From positions 1 to 26,326 of the forward strand of contig DASQKI010000023.1 of assembly GCA_035630615.1 (NCBI GenBank): 26,326 nt of DNA. Direction: 5' to 3'. The stretch comes from DATFRX01 sp035630615. Lineage in GTDB: Bacteria; Actinomycetota; Actinomycetes; Propionibacteriales; Nocardioidaceae. Of this stretch, positions 8,502 through 15,720 are shown in pieces (the first letter of the stretch is position 1; each line of letters begins with the position of its first letter). Under the pieces are notes generated by a model. That model was not told where the DNA came from and made no database searches. It was given only the letters and a program-made list of their open reading frames with translations. A program made the position numbers and the translations under genes.

Positions 8502-8509
8502 CGCTGAGG

Positions 8510-8890
8510 TCAGGCGCTCCGCTTGGTCCGCTTGCGCTTGTGAAGGTGCTCGGGACCGATCTCTCCGGTCCGCAGCAACTCGAGCCGCTCGGACAGGATC
8601 TCCTCGAGCTCCGAGATCGAGCGCCGCTCCCGCAGCATGTCCCAGTGGGTACGCGCTGGTCGCTCCGGCTTTGCCTCCGGCTCGACGCCGTCGACCTGAA
8701 GCGCGACGCTCCCGCAGCGTGGGCACTCCCACTCGGCCGGCACGACTGCGTCGTCAGCCATCACGATGATGAAGTGATGTCCGCGTGGGCAGTCGTAGCT
8801 GATCTCCTGTCGGGGAGCCATCTCGACGCCACGCTCATCCTCGAAGCTCTGTGCTCCCAGCCGCGCGCCACGTAATACCCGTTCCGCCAT
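8510..8890 (-). CDS. rbpA: RNA polymerase-binding protein RbpA
   Basis: Actinobacterial transcription factor that binds RNA polymerase and group 1/2 sigma factors and stabilises the open complex. The product is 126 residues, the usual length. The core domain has the zinc-type residues Cys34, His38, Cys56 and Cys59 at the same numbers as the Streptomyces protein. The C-terminal sigma-interaction helices read THWDMLRERRSISELEEIL and onward to LLRTGEIG. ATG 8890 has GGAGGGG close upstream. The adjacent fxsA and ppm genes match mycobacterial gene order. A SigR-type promoter lies 70-100 bases upstream. Confidence 0.96.
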   Translation of the reverse strand: MAERVLRGARLGAQSFEDERGVEMAPRQEISYDCPRGHHFIIVMADDAVVPAEWECPRCGSVALQVDGVEPEAKPERPARTHWDMLRERRSISELEEILSERLELLRTGEIGPEHLHKRKRTKRSA

Positions 8891-8959
8891 GGCCCCTCCA
8901 GCCTGTGCGCTCGGATTAGCTCCTTACGTAGGGTCGCGATTGACCCCGCATAGTGGTCA

Positions 8960-8986
8960 AACGTACGGGGTCCACATGAGATTCCC
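8960..8986 (-). promoter_or_regulatory. SigR/SigH-type promoter of rbpA
   Basis: On the minus strand GGGAAT (8986-8981), 18 bases, then GTT (8962-8960) exactly match the actinobacterial oxidative-stress sigma consensus (GGGAAT-N18-GTT type). In Streptomyces coelicolor rbpA is a known SigR target. A housekeeping-like TTGACC (8960-8955) overlaps the GTT but lacks a -10 at normal spacing. Confidence 0.75.
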
Positions 8987-9037
8987 CTGAGAGCACACAA
9001 ATCCCACCGGTCCGCGTGAGCTCCGACACTCGGTGGG

Positions 9038-10414
9038 TCAAACCCGCGACGGTTCGGAGGTTCCGGCGTCGGCGATCCCGCGTGCCGTGTCGACCCGCCA
9101 CAGCAAGACCAGGCCGACGGCGAAGAACACGATCAACGCGAAGATCGCCGGCCGATAAGAGTCGGTCCATTGGTGGACGAGCCCGAACACGAGCGTGCCG
9201 AGCCAGCTCGTGCCGCGCTCGCATGCTTGGTAGAGGCTGAAGTACTCCGCCTCGCGACCGCGTGGAATCAGCTGGCTGTAGAGCGATCGGCTGAGCGCCT
9301 GAGTGCCACCGAGCACGAGTCCGATCAGGACGGCTAGCGCGAGGAACGGCACGATCTGCTCGCGCGGCAGGACGTACCCGATGCACACCACCAGCATCCA
9401 GACGACCAGGCCGGCCAGGATGGTCCGACGACTGCCGTAGGTGCCCGCGAGCCGCCCGAACAGCAGCGCGCCGCCGAACGCGACGAACTGCACGAGCAGG
9501 ATCGTCGCGATCAGCACCGACGTGTCGAAGCCGAGCTGTTTGTCGCCGTAGGTCGACGCCGACACGATCACGGTCTGGATGCCGTCGTTGTAGAAGAGGT
9601 ACGCCAGCAAAAACGTCAACGTCATCGGATACGTCCGCAGGTGTCGGAGCGTGTCCCGCAGTTGGCCGAAGCTCTGGCGGCCGATGCCGCCTGGCTCGGC
9701 AACCCGGTCGAGTGGCGGCCGGTCACGCACCCCCCGATACGGGATCCAGGTGAAGCCGGCCCACCAGGCCGCGGCGCTGAGAATCGACAACCGCACTGCT
9801 GTGCCTTCGGACAGACCGAGCTGGTCGTGAAGGGTCACCAGGGCGAGGTTGGCGCTGAGCAGCATGGCGCCGGCCAGATAGCCGAGCGCCCAGCCGCGAG
9901 ACGACACCGCGTCCCGCTCGTCCGGGGTCGCGATCTCACACAGGATGGCGTCGTAGGCGACCAGGCTCGCGCCGAGGCAGACGTTGGCGATCAGAAGCAA
10001 GACGGCGCCGAGCTGCCAATCCGAGCCGGTGACGAAAAACATCGCGCCGGCGGCGAGGCTGCCCGCCCAGGCAAAGCCGGCCATCAGGCGTCGCTTGGCG
10101 CCGGAGCGGTCGGCGACCGCTCCCACGACGGGCAACAGGACGGCCGACAGGACGGTCGCCAGGGTGACGACGTAGAAGACGAGGGAGCCGGCGGACACGT
10201 CGACCCCGAGGACATGCAGATCGGTGTGGCACGGGTTGTCGTCGCTGACGCCCGGGCCGCAGGCGTCTCGCTCGGCGACGGCCGTCAGGTACGGCGCGAA
10301 CAACACCGTGCCCACGATCGTGACGTACGCGGAGTTGGCCCAGTCGTAGAAGTACCACGAGCGCTGCTCTCGCTGGCGCGCCTGCGCCGGGTCGTACTCG
10401 CGAGTCACCGTCAC
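9038..10414 (-). CDS. MFS transporter, UMF1 (Atg22-like) family
   Basis: Twelve-helix permease of 458 residues; substrate unknown. The N-terminal SWYFYDWANSAY is the recognisable start of the UMF1 family (compare YDWANSAF). Other supporting segments are AVADRSGAKRRLM in the loop between helices 2 and 3 and TQALSRSLYSQLIPRGREAEYFSLYQ near the C-terminal half. The GTG start at 10414 overlaps the stop of the upstream phosphodiesterase gene (GTGA), so both are probably one transcript. That pairing makes uptake or export of a phosphodiester-derived compound possible, but this is inference only. Confidence 0.88.
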   Translation of the reverse strand: MTVTREYDPAQARQREQRSWYFYDWANSAYVTIVGTVLFAPYLTAVAERDACGPGVSDDNPCHTDLHVLGVDVSAGSLVFYVVTLATVLSAVLLPVVGAVADRSGAKRRLMAGFAWAGSLAAGAMFFVTGSDWQLGAVLLLIANVCLGASLVAYDAILCEIATPDERDAVSSRGWALGYLAGAMLLSANLALVTLHDQLGLSEGTAVRLSILSAAAWWAGFTWIPYRGVRDRPPLDRVAEPGGIGRQSFGQLRDTLRHLRTYPMTLTFLLAYLFYNDGIQTVIVSASTYGDKQLGFDTSVLIATILLVQFVAFGGALLFGRLAGTYGSRRTILAGLVVWMLVVCIGYVLPREQIVPFLALAVLIGLVLGGTQALSRSLYSQLIPRGREAEYFSLYQACERGTSWLGTLVFGLVHQWTDSYRPAIFALIVFFAVGLVLLWRVDTARGIADAGTSEPSRV

Positions 10415-11205
10415 TGCGGTTCGCCGTCCCAGGCGCCGCGGTCGATCAACAGGTCACGGAGGCCGTCGATCCGGTCGGTGATGATTCCGTCCACGCCGAT
10501 GTCGAGCAGCTCGGCCATCTGGCTGGCGTCGTTGACGGTCCAGACGTGCACCTGGAAACCGTGGCGGTGTGCCTCGGCGACGAGGCCGGCAGTCGCGACG
10601 ATGAGCCGACCGACGCGACGGGGTATCTGAAGGCAGGCAGCCCCGGACGTGACGGCCCGGCGGCGCACGATGCCGAGGGGCGCGCGAAACCTGGCGACCT
10701 CGGCACTGCCGAGGGAGGTGGCGACGCGAGGTCCGAGGAGACAGCGCAGCCGCCGGATGCGCGTGGCCGAGAACGAGGCCAGGCAGATCCGGTCGTGCGC
10801 CCGGGCGGCCTCGATCAGCTCGACGGTGGGGCCGACAGCCGAGTCCTCCTTGACGTCGATGTTGAACCGGGCGTCGGGAAACTCCTCGAACAGCTCGGCC
10901 ATCGCCGGGATCGGCTCGCGCCCGTGCACGCGGGCCTGCCGGATATCGGCGGAGTCGAGATCGGCGATCCGACCGGACCGGTCGGTGAGGCGCCCCAAGG
11001 CGCTGTCGTGAAACGCGTAGACGACACCATCGCGACTGGCGTGCACGTCGGTCTCCAGGTAGCGATAACCGAGCTTGACCGCGTTGGCGAACGCCGTCAG
11101 CGTGTTTTCGATCCCGACGTTCGGCTCGTACAACGCGCCGCCACGGTGCGCCATCGGCAGCGGGACAGGGTGGTCGAAGAACGGAAGGTCGGCCGCACGA
11201 GTCAC
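10411..11205 (-). CDS. Glycerophosphodiester phosphodiesterase, cytoplasmic
   Basis: Hydrolyses glycerophosphodiesters to glycerol-3-phosphate and an alcohol (UgpQ-type). The product is 264 residues in a TIM-barrel fold. Catalytic and metal residues can be read: His20 in MAHRGG, Glu34 in ENTLTAF, Glu51 and Asp53 in ETDVHASRDG, His66 in FHDSALGRLT, and Glu in FNIDVKED. The C-terminal HVWTVND and DGIITDRID are typical. There is no signal peptide. I chose GTG 11205 because CATACT lies six bases upstream, fitting a leaderless transcript; GTG 11229 is the alternative. It overlaps the MFS gene. Confidence 0.9.
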   Translation of the reverse strand: MTRAADLPFFDHPVPLPMAHRGGALYEPNVGIENTLTAFANAVKLGYRYLETDVHASRDGVVYAFHDSALGRLTDRSGRIADLDSADIRQARVHGREPIPAMAELFEEFPDARFNIDVKEDSAVGPTVELIEAARAHDRICLASFSATRIRRLRCLLGPRVATSLGSAEVARFRAPLGIVRRRAVTSGAACLQIPRRVGRLIVATAGLVAEAHRHGFQVHVWTVNDASQMAELLDIGVDGIITDRIDGLRDLLIDRGAWDGEPQ

Positions 11206-11300
11206 GCCGACAGTATGTCGTTCACCCACCGAATCGCCCACGAGCGAGTGTGACGAAGCCCCGGCTGGTTCGTGAAACCGAGTGGGATAACGTTGCCCCC
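11206..11300. promoter_or_regulatory. Divergent promoter region with two leaderless-type -10 elements
   Basis: Leftwards, CATACT (11217-11212) sits six bases before GTG 11205. Rightwards, TAACGT (11288-11293) sits seven bases before GTG 11301. Both fit actinobacterial leaderless promoters where transcription starts at the start codon. Neither gene has a Shine-Dalgarno sequence. Confidence 0.5.
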
Positions 11301-11567
11301 GTGGAGTCGATGACCTGCCCGAAATGCCAGTCAGAGATGCAAGCGCAGTCCCGCGCGGGCGTGACGTTTGCCCAGTGCACGAAGTGTGACGGCATCTTCC
11401 TTGACCGCTCCGACCGCTTCGAACTAATCGAGCAGGAGAACGACTGGCATACCCAACGCGCTCCGGGGACGGCACCGCTGCCGCGCATCACTCCCGACAT
11501 GGCGGCCCCACCTCAGCCGATGCAGGAGCGGCCGAGCCGCTCGTTCATCGACGCGATGTTCGGCTGA
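11301..11567 (+). CDS. Small TFIIB-type zinc-ribbon protein
   Basis: An 88-residue protein with an N-terminal zinc ribbon: CPKC (Cys6, Cys9) and CTKC (Cys26, Cys29) followed by DGIFLDRSDRFELI, the pattern of the bacterial zf-TFIIB family. The C-terminal half is proline-rich and disordered-looking, ending in FIDAMFG. The function of this family is not established. The GTG start at 11301 gives a leaderless mRNA; ATG 11310, immediately before the first CPKC, is an alternative, and the frame is open upstream to 11250. Confidence 0.75.
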   Translation: MESMTCPKCQSEMQAQSRAGVTFAQCTKCDGIFLDRSDRFELIEQENDWHTQRAPGTAPLPRITPDMAAPPQPMQERPSRSFIDAMFG

Positions 11568-12184
11568 CCCGCACTGCGGTTTGTCGCCGACCACTGGGCC
11601 GTCGGTGTCGATGCCGAGGTGACGCCGCTGCCCGGTGGGATGAACTCCCAGACCTAGAGCGTCACGTCTCGAGGTGGTCGCTTCGTCCTCAAGCGGGTTC
11701 GTGCCCTCGACCGTGCGGCGTTCGTCCTCGGCCTGGACTGCGCGCGGATTCTGGCGGTCCACGGCTTCGCTGCCGGTCCGCCAGTTCCGACGGTCGACGG
11801 AGCCGCATACGCCGATACGCCACAAGGCCCGGCGGCGTTGCTCGAATGGGTGGACTGCGACCCAGCGCCGGAAGCGTTTCGACGCGATCCCAGCACCGGC
11901 GTCTGCGGCCTCATCGACTGGGCCAGCTCAGTACGGGGGCCGTTGCTCTACGATCTCGCCTCGGCGCGGATGTACCTCGGCGGCGCCGACCCGTCCGCGC
12001 CGCTGGTCGAGGCGTACCTCGAATCCGGAGTCCTGACCATCGAGGAGATCGCGGCGCACCTCGACGTGTTCGAGCCGACTACTTCGCCCGACGGACCAGC
12101 ACCGACGACCGGGTCGGACTCGATGAGCCATCCGGCAACGCCCGCGGTCTTGCCGACGCGCGTCGCGCTCTCGGGGTCGGGTGA
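11568..12184 (+). pseudogene. Degraded aminoglycoside-phosphotransferase-family gene
   Basis: The frame directly after the zinc-ribbon stop reads as an APH-type kinase N-terminus (FVADHWAVGVDAEV, then PLPGGMNSQT), interrupted by TAG at 11655 where a Trp is usual. It continues in frame (GGRFVLKRV). Then WVD at about 11850 is joined directly to CDPAPEAFRRD, so the central region and the His of the HxDPxPxxF-like catalytic loop are gone, while the metal site LIDWASSVRGPLLYD remains. Near 12065 the frame shifts again, giving RADYFARR and GLADARRALG to TGA 12184. These are three independent lesions, so this is a real pseudogene and not a sequencing slip. It has no own start codon that I trust. Confidence 0.85.
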
Positions 12185-12188
12185 ACCG

Positions 12189-12914
12189 TCAGCGGTGTTC
12201 GGGGTTTTCGAAGTCGAACCGGCAGCCGGCGTCCCATTCCGAGCGCTGGTTGCCGTACGCCGGGAATCCGCCTGCCGCGCGCAACATCGCCGCGAGATGC
12301 ATGAGGTTCCACGTCATGAATGTCGTATTGCGGTTCGTGAACTCGTTGTCCGGACCACCTGATCCGGGATCGAGGTACGACGGACCAGGCCCGGCCTCGC
12401 CGATCCAGCCGGCGTCGGCCTGCGGCGGGATCGAATAGCCGATGTGTTGCAGGCTGTAGAGGATGTTCATCGCGCAGTGCTTGACGCCGTCCTCGTTGCC
12501 CGTGATCAGCGCCCCGGCAACCCGCCCGTAGAACGCGTACTGCCCGTTCTCGTTGAGCAGGCTGGAACAGGCGTAGAGCCGCTCGATGATCTGCTTGGTG
12601 ATCGAGGAGTTGTCGCCGAGCCAGATCGGTCCGGCGATCACCAGGATGTCCGCGGCCATCACGCGCTGGAAGAGCTCCGGCCACTCGTCGGATGCCCAGC
12701 CGTGCTCGGTCATGTCCGGGTAGACGCCGGTCGCGATGTCGTGGTCGACGGCTCGGATCAGGTCGGTCTTGACGCCGTTCTGGTCCATGATCGCGCGACT
12801 TGTGTCGATCAGGCCCTGGGTGTGACTGCGGTCCGGTGACTTCTTCAGCGTGCAGTTGACGTACACCGCCGAAACGCCGTCGAACCAATATGACTCCCCG
12901 TCAGCGTTGGCCAT
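12189..12914 (-). CDS. NADPH-dependent FMN reductase-like / flavodoxin-fold protein
   Basis: Flavodoxin-fold protein of 241 residues. An N-terminal strand AVYVNCTLKKSP (about 15-26) is followed by a helix HTQGLIDTSRAIM, where the FMN phosphate loop is expected. ADILVIAGPIWLGDNSSITKQIIERL (about 87-112) is the characteristic isoalloxazine-side stretch of NADPH-dependent FMN reductases. The C-terminal part (FTNRNTTFMTWNLMHLAAML) contains the last helix. The electron donor and physiological acceptor cannot be told. ATG 12914 has GGAGGAGG upstream. It lies downstream of the HTH-MurA gene in the same direction, but a hairpin separates them. Confidence 0.82.
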   Translation of the reverse strand: MANADGESYWFDGVSAVYVNCTLKKSPDRSHTQGLIDTSRAIMDQNGVKTDLIRAVDHDIATGVYPDMTEHGWASDEWPELFQRVMAADILVIAGPIWLGDNSSITKQIIERLYACSSLLNENGQYAFYGRVAGALITGNEDGVKHCAMNILYSLQHIGYSIPPQADAGWIGEAGPGPSYLDPGSGGPDNEFTNRNTTFMTWNLMHLAAMLRAAGGFPAYGNQRSEWDAGCRFDFENPEHR

Positions 12915-12934
12915 GAGCTGCCTCCTCCGTACCA

Positions 12935-12953
12935 CCTGGTCTCAATGACCAGG
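12935..12953. terminator. Hairpin between the HTH-MurA and FMN-reductase genes
   Basis: CCTGGTC (12935-12941), loop TCAAT, GACCAGG (12947-12953): a perfect 7-bp stem without a T-tract. It can end the HTH-MurA transcript, or be an operator, since it lies 21 bases before the FMN-reductase start. A second small stem GGCC-TTTC-GGCC sits at about 12987-12998. Confidence 0.4.
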
Positions 12954-13019
12954 AGCATGCGCCGCGACCAGAGGAGTTGTCGAGGGCCTTTCGGCCAGCG
13001 TCACAGGATCGTTCGCGGT

Positions 13020-14558
13020 TCAGATGTCGCGGAACGTCTCGATCTGCGCGCCGAGTGCGTTGAGCCGGTCGGCCAGGTCCTCGTATCCGCGATGGATGAC
13101 GTAGACGCTGCGCAGCACCGACGTGCCCTTGGCGGCCAGCATGGCCAGCAGGATGACGACGGCCGGTCGTAGCGCCGGCGGGCACATCAGCTCGGTGCCT
13201 CGCCAGCGGGTCGGACCCTCGATCAACACCCGGTGGGGGTCGAGCAACTGGACCGTCGCGCCGAGCTTGTTGAGCTCGGTGAGATAGATCGCACGGTTTT
13301 CGTAGACCCAGTCGTGCAGCATCGTAGCGCCGCTGGCGGTCGCGGCGATCACCGCGAAGAACGGCAGGTTGTCGATGTTGAGGCCCGGGAAGGGCATCGG
13401 GTGGATCTTGTCGATGGGGGCGTGCAGGACCGATGGGTACGTCGTGAGGTCGACCAGACGCGTTCGGCCGTTGGCGGCGGCGTACTCGTCACTCCGGTCG
13501 TAGGAGAAGCCCATCTCCTCGAGCAGCGCGAGCTCGATCTCCATGAACTCGATCGGCACCCGGCGGATCGTGATCTCGGAGTTGGTCACGATCGCGGCGG
13601 CGACCAGGCTCATCGCCTCGATCGGGTCCTCGCTCGGTGCGTACGTCACGTCGACGTCGATCTCGGACCTGCCGCGCACGGTGAGTGTCGTGGTGCCGAC
13701 GCCGTCGACCTCGACGCCGAGCTCGTTGAGGAAGAAGCAGAGGTCTTGAACCATGTAGTTCGAGCTGGCGTTGCGAATCACGGTCTCGCCGTCATGCAGA
13801 GCGGCGGCCATCAGAGCGTTTTCGGTGACAGTGTCTCCGCGTTCGGTCAGCACGATCGCGCGCTTCGGGCCGACGCTGCGGGCGACGTCAGCGTGGTAGA
13901 AGCCCTCGGTGGCCTTGACCTCGAGGCCGAAGTGCCGAAGGGCCGTCATGTGCGGCTCGACGGTGCGCGTGCCGAGGTCGCAGCCGCCGGCGTACGGCAG
14001 GCTGAACGACTCGCGCCGATGCAGCAGCGGGCCGAGGAACATGATGATGCTCCGCGTGCGTCGCGCGGCCTCGACGTTCATCTGATCGAGCTTGAGCTCG
14101 GCGTGCGGCATGATCTCGAGATCGCCGTCGTCGCCGAGCCAGCGGGTCCGGACGCCGATCGAGTCGAGCACCTCGAGCAGCCGGTTGACCTCTTCGATCC
14201 GAGCGACCCGACGCAGCGTGGTGCGGCCCTTGTTGAGCAGCGACGCCGTGAGCAGGCCGACACCGGCGTTCTTGCTCGACTTGATGTCGATCGACCCGGA
14301 CAGTCGGGTGCCGCCGGCGACCCGAAGGTGCATCGGGCCCGGAACACCGAGGGACACGATCTCGGAGTCGAGTGCCTCACCGATCCGGGCGAGCATCTCG
14401 AGGCTGAGGTTTTGGTGTCCTCGTTCGATCCGGTTGACCGCGCTTTGGCTGGTGCCTAAGACCTCGGCGAGCTCCGCTTGCGTCCACCCTCGATGCTTGC
14501 GGGCATCGCGGATCAGATTCCCGATCCGACTGAGGTAGTCCTCGGCGTGCTCACTCAC
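13020..14558 (-). CDS. MurA-like enolpyruvyl transferase with N-terminal XRE helix-turn-helix domain
   Basis: Fusion of 512 residues. Residues about 9-66 form a Cro/C1-type HTH (IRDARKHRGWTQAELAEVLG, then TSQSAVNRIERG). Residues about 76-512 are an EPSP-synthase-like MurA fold. Compared with E. coli MurA, Lys96-Asn97 (SSKNAG) match K22-N23, Cys193 in GGCDLGTR matches C115, Arg198 matches R120, and Arg490 in HRGYEDLADRLNALGA matches R397. The usual ARPVDLH is TRTVEPH and the FPTDMQ segment around Asp305 is replaced by FPGLNIDN. It therefore keeps the chemistry residues but is divergent, so UDP-GlcNAc as substrate is not certain. GTG 14558 has AGGAGAG upstream; GTG 14594 is a possible leaderless start, eight bases after TACAGT. 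An operator-like palindrome lies just upstream. Confidence 0.88.
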   Translation of the reverse strand: MSEHAEDYLSRIGNLIRDARKHRGWTQAELAEVLGTSQSAVNRIERGHQNLSLEMLARIGEALDSEIVSLGVPGPMHLRVAGGTRLSGSIDIKSSKNAGVGLLTASLLNKGRTTLRRVARIEEVNRLLEVLDSIGVRTRWLGDDGDLEIMPHAELKLDQMNVEAARRTRSIIMFLGPLLHRRESFSLPYAGGCDLGTRTVEPHMTALRHFGLEVKATEGFYHADVARSVGPKRAIVLTERGDTVTENALMAAALHDGETVIRNASSNYMVQDLCFFLNELGVEVDGVGTTTLTVRGRSEIDVDVTYAPSEDPIEAMSLVAAAIVTNSEITIRRVPIEFMEIELALLEEMGFSYDRSDEYAAANGRTRLVDLTTYPSVLHAPIDKIHPMPFPGLNIDNLPFFAVIAATASGATMLHDWVYENRAIYLTELNKLGATVQLLDPHRVLIEGPTRWRGTELMCPPALRPAVVILLAMLAAKGTSVLRSVYVIHRGYEDLADRLNALGAQIETFRDI

Positions 14559-14606
14559 GCTCTCTCTCCTCGATTCGCTCGCGGCTGAAATCACGGTCGC
14601 TCACTG

Positions 14607-14624
14607 TATCTCATATCTGAGATA
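14607..14624. promoter_or_regulatory. Perfect inverted repeat, probable operator of the HTH-MurA gene
   Basis: TATCTCA-TATC-TGAGATA is a perfect 7-bp inverted repeat with a 4-base spacer, AT-rich in a GC-rich setting. On the minus strand it overlaps the putative -10 TACAGT (14608-14603). The position and size suit a dimeric XRE repressor, most simply the HTH domain of the gene itself. Confidence 0.65.
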
Positions 14625-14716
14625 GCCCCGTGGACGCCCCAGACGTGTCGTTGAGAAGACGCATCAGCGACTCAATTCGTTGCCTGAGCCGGCCAGAAGA
14701 CCTGCGTCAGGAGGGT

Positions 14717-14746
14717 TCGGAATGTGCCGAACGGGGCATATTCCGA
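14717..14746. promoter_or_regulatory. Long inverted repeat upstream of the SGNH hydrolase gene
   Basis: TCGGAATGTGCC (14717-14728), loop GAACGG, GGCATATTCCGA (14735-14746): 12-bp arms with a single G-T mismatch. A shorter perfect stem GTTCGG/CCGAAC (14715-14720 with 14727-14732) competes with it. It lies 65 bases before the hydrolase start, so it is an operator or a 5' leader structure. Confidence 0.5.
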
Positions 14747-14811
14747 TGGTCGCGGTTTATGAGAGATCAGAGGGTTGCGGGGACTTCTGGTCGTTCGTCC
14801 GAGGAGGCTCG

Positions 14812-15615
14812 ATGCAGATCTCGTCCCGCCGTTGGCTCGCCCTCGCGGCCACTCCGTTCCTGATCGCCGTCGGCGCGATCGTCGCCTATCAGCCGGCTGC
14901 CAGCGCCGAGGCAGGGGAGTACGTCGCGCTAGGCGACTCGTACGCCTCGGGCCTCGGCACCCGTGAGTACGACGACGGCAGTGGGTCGTGCAAGCGCTCG
15001 CCCCACGCGTACCCCTCGATCGACGCCGCGCGGATCGGCGCGAGTCTCACGTTCGTGGCATGCAGCGGCGCCCGCGTCCCCGACGTCGTCAACAACCAGA
15101 TCGGCGAGCTCGACTCGGCTACTTCCTGGGTGACCGTCCAGGTCGGCGGCAACGACGCCGGCTTCTCCGATGTGATCACCGAATGTGCGCTACCCGCGTG
15201 GGCGTCCGACTGCCCGGGCCGGGTCGCCGAGGCGCAGGCCTTCATCAGCAACCAGCTGCCCGGCCTGCTCGACGGGCTCTACAACGAGATCAGCGCGCGC
15301 GCTCCGGCGGCGACGGTGGTCGTGGTGGGCTATCCGCGCCTGTTCAATGGCGAGGACTGCAATGCCGCCACGTTCTTCAGCCCGGACGACGAGCGGCTGC
15401 TCAACGAGACGGCCGACCTGATCGGGTCGACGATCAGCGGTGTCGCCGGCGCACACGGCTTCTCCTACGTCGACCCGATCTCGGCGTTCATCGGGCACGC
15501 GGTCTGCGACAACCCCGAGTGGATCAACGGCCTGTCGAACCCGATCGACGAGTCCTATCACCCCAACCGGGACGGGCACGTGGGATACGCCGACCTCGTC
15601 GACGACTACCTCTGA
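14812..15615 (+). CDS. Secreted SGNH/GDSL hydrolase (lipase/esterase)
   Basis: Exported esterase or lipase of 267 residues. A signal peptide (Arg6-Arg7, hydrophobic 9-26, cleavage likely after ASA at about 32) precedes the catalytic domain. Block I is VALGDSYASG with nucleophile Ser43; Gly in CSGARV and Asn in VGGNDAGF supply the oxyanion hole; His250 in SYHPNRDGH is the base. Six cysteines (SCK, ACS, ECA, DCP, DCN, VCD) can form the three disulfides typical of Streptomyces SGNH lipases. ATG 14812 has GAGGAGG (14801-14807) upstream; the frame extends further upstream without a signal peptide in the right place. The substrate is unknown. Confidence 0.93.
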   Translation: MQISSRRWLALAATPFLIAVGAIVAYQPAASAEAGEYVALGDSYASGLGTREYDDGSGSCKRSPHAYPSIDAARIGASLTFVACSGARVPDVVNNQIGELDSATSWVTVQVGGNDAGFSDVITECALPAWASDCPGRVAEAQAFISNQLPGLLDGLYNEISARAPAATVVVVGYPRLFNGEDCNAATFFSPDDERLLNETADLIGSTISGVAGAHGFSYVDPISAFIGHAVCDNPEWINGLSNPIDESYHPNRDGHVGYADLVDDYL

Positions 15616-15632
15616 TCGGCTAACCATTCGCG

Positions 15633-15714
15633 ACTGGGGATGATCGCGCCAATCGCGTCTTGGCGCAGGGGTCCCCAGTGCCAATAGGTTCGTCGCAGGG
15701 GACCCCCGCGCCAA
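15633..15714. repeat. Array of palindromic repeats between convergent genes
   Basis: On the minus strand three degenerate units start with TTGGCGC or TTGGCAC at 15714, 15684 and 15652 (period 30-32), each followed by a C-run (CCCC). They form several competing stems: ACTGGGGA (15633-15640) with TCCCCAGT (15672-15679); GCGCCAA (15646-15652) with TTGGCGC (15660-15666); a near-perfect palindrome over 15660-15684; and TTGGCGCAGGGGTCCCC (15660-15676), which matches the reverse complement of 15698-15714 in 16 of 17 bases. It probably acts as a bidirectional terminator, or is a REP-like element. Confidence 0.7.
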
Positions 15715-15720
15715 CGCCGC

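Noticed and set aside
13233..14459. A 408-codon plus-strand open frame opposite the HTH-MurA gene
   Set aside because: It mirrors the codon pattern of the true gene, with no domain and no ribosome site.
15633..15714. CRISPR array
   Set aside because: Only three degenerate units with no unique spacers of constant length and no cas genes; the units are themselves palindromic.
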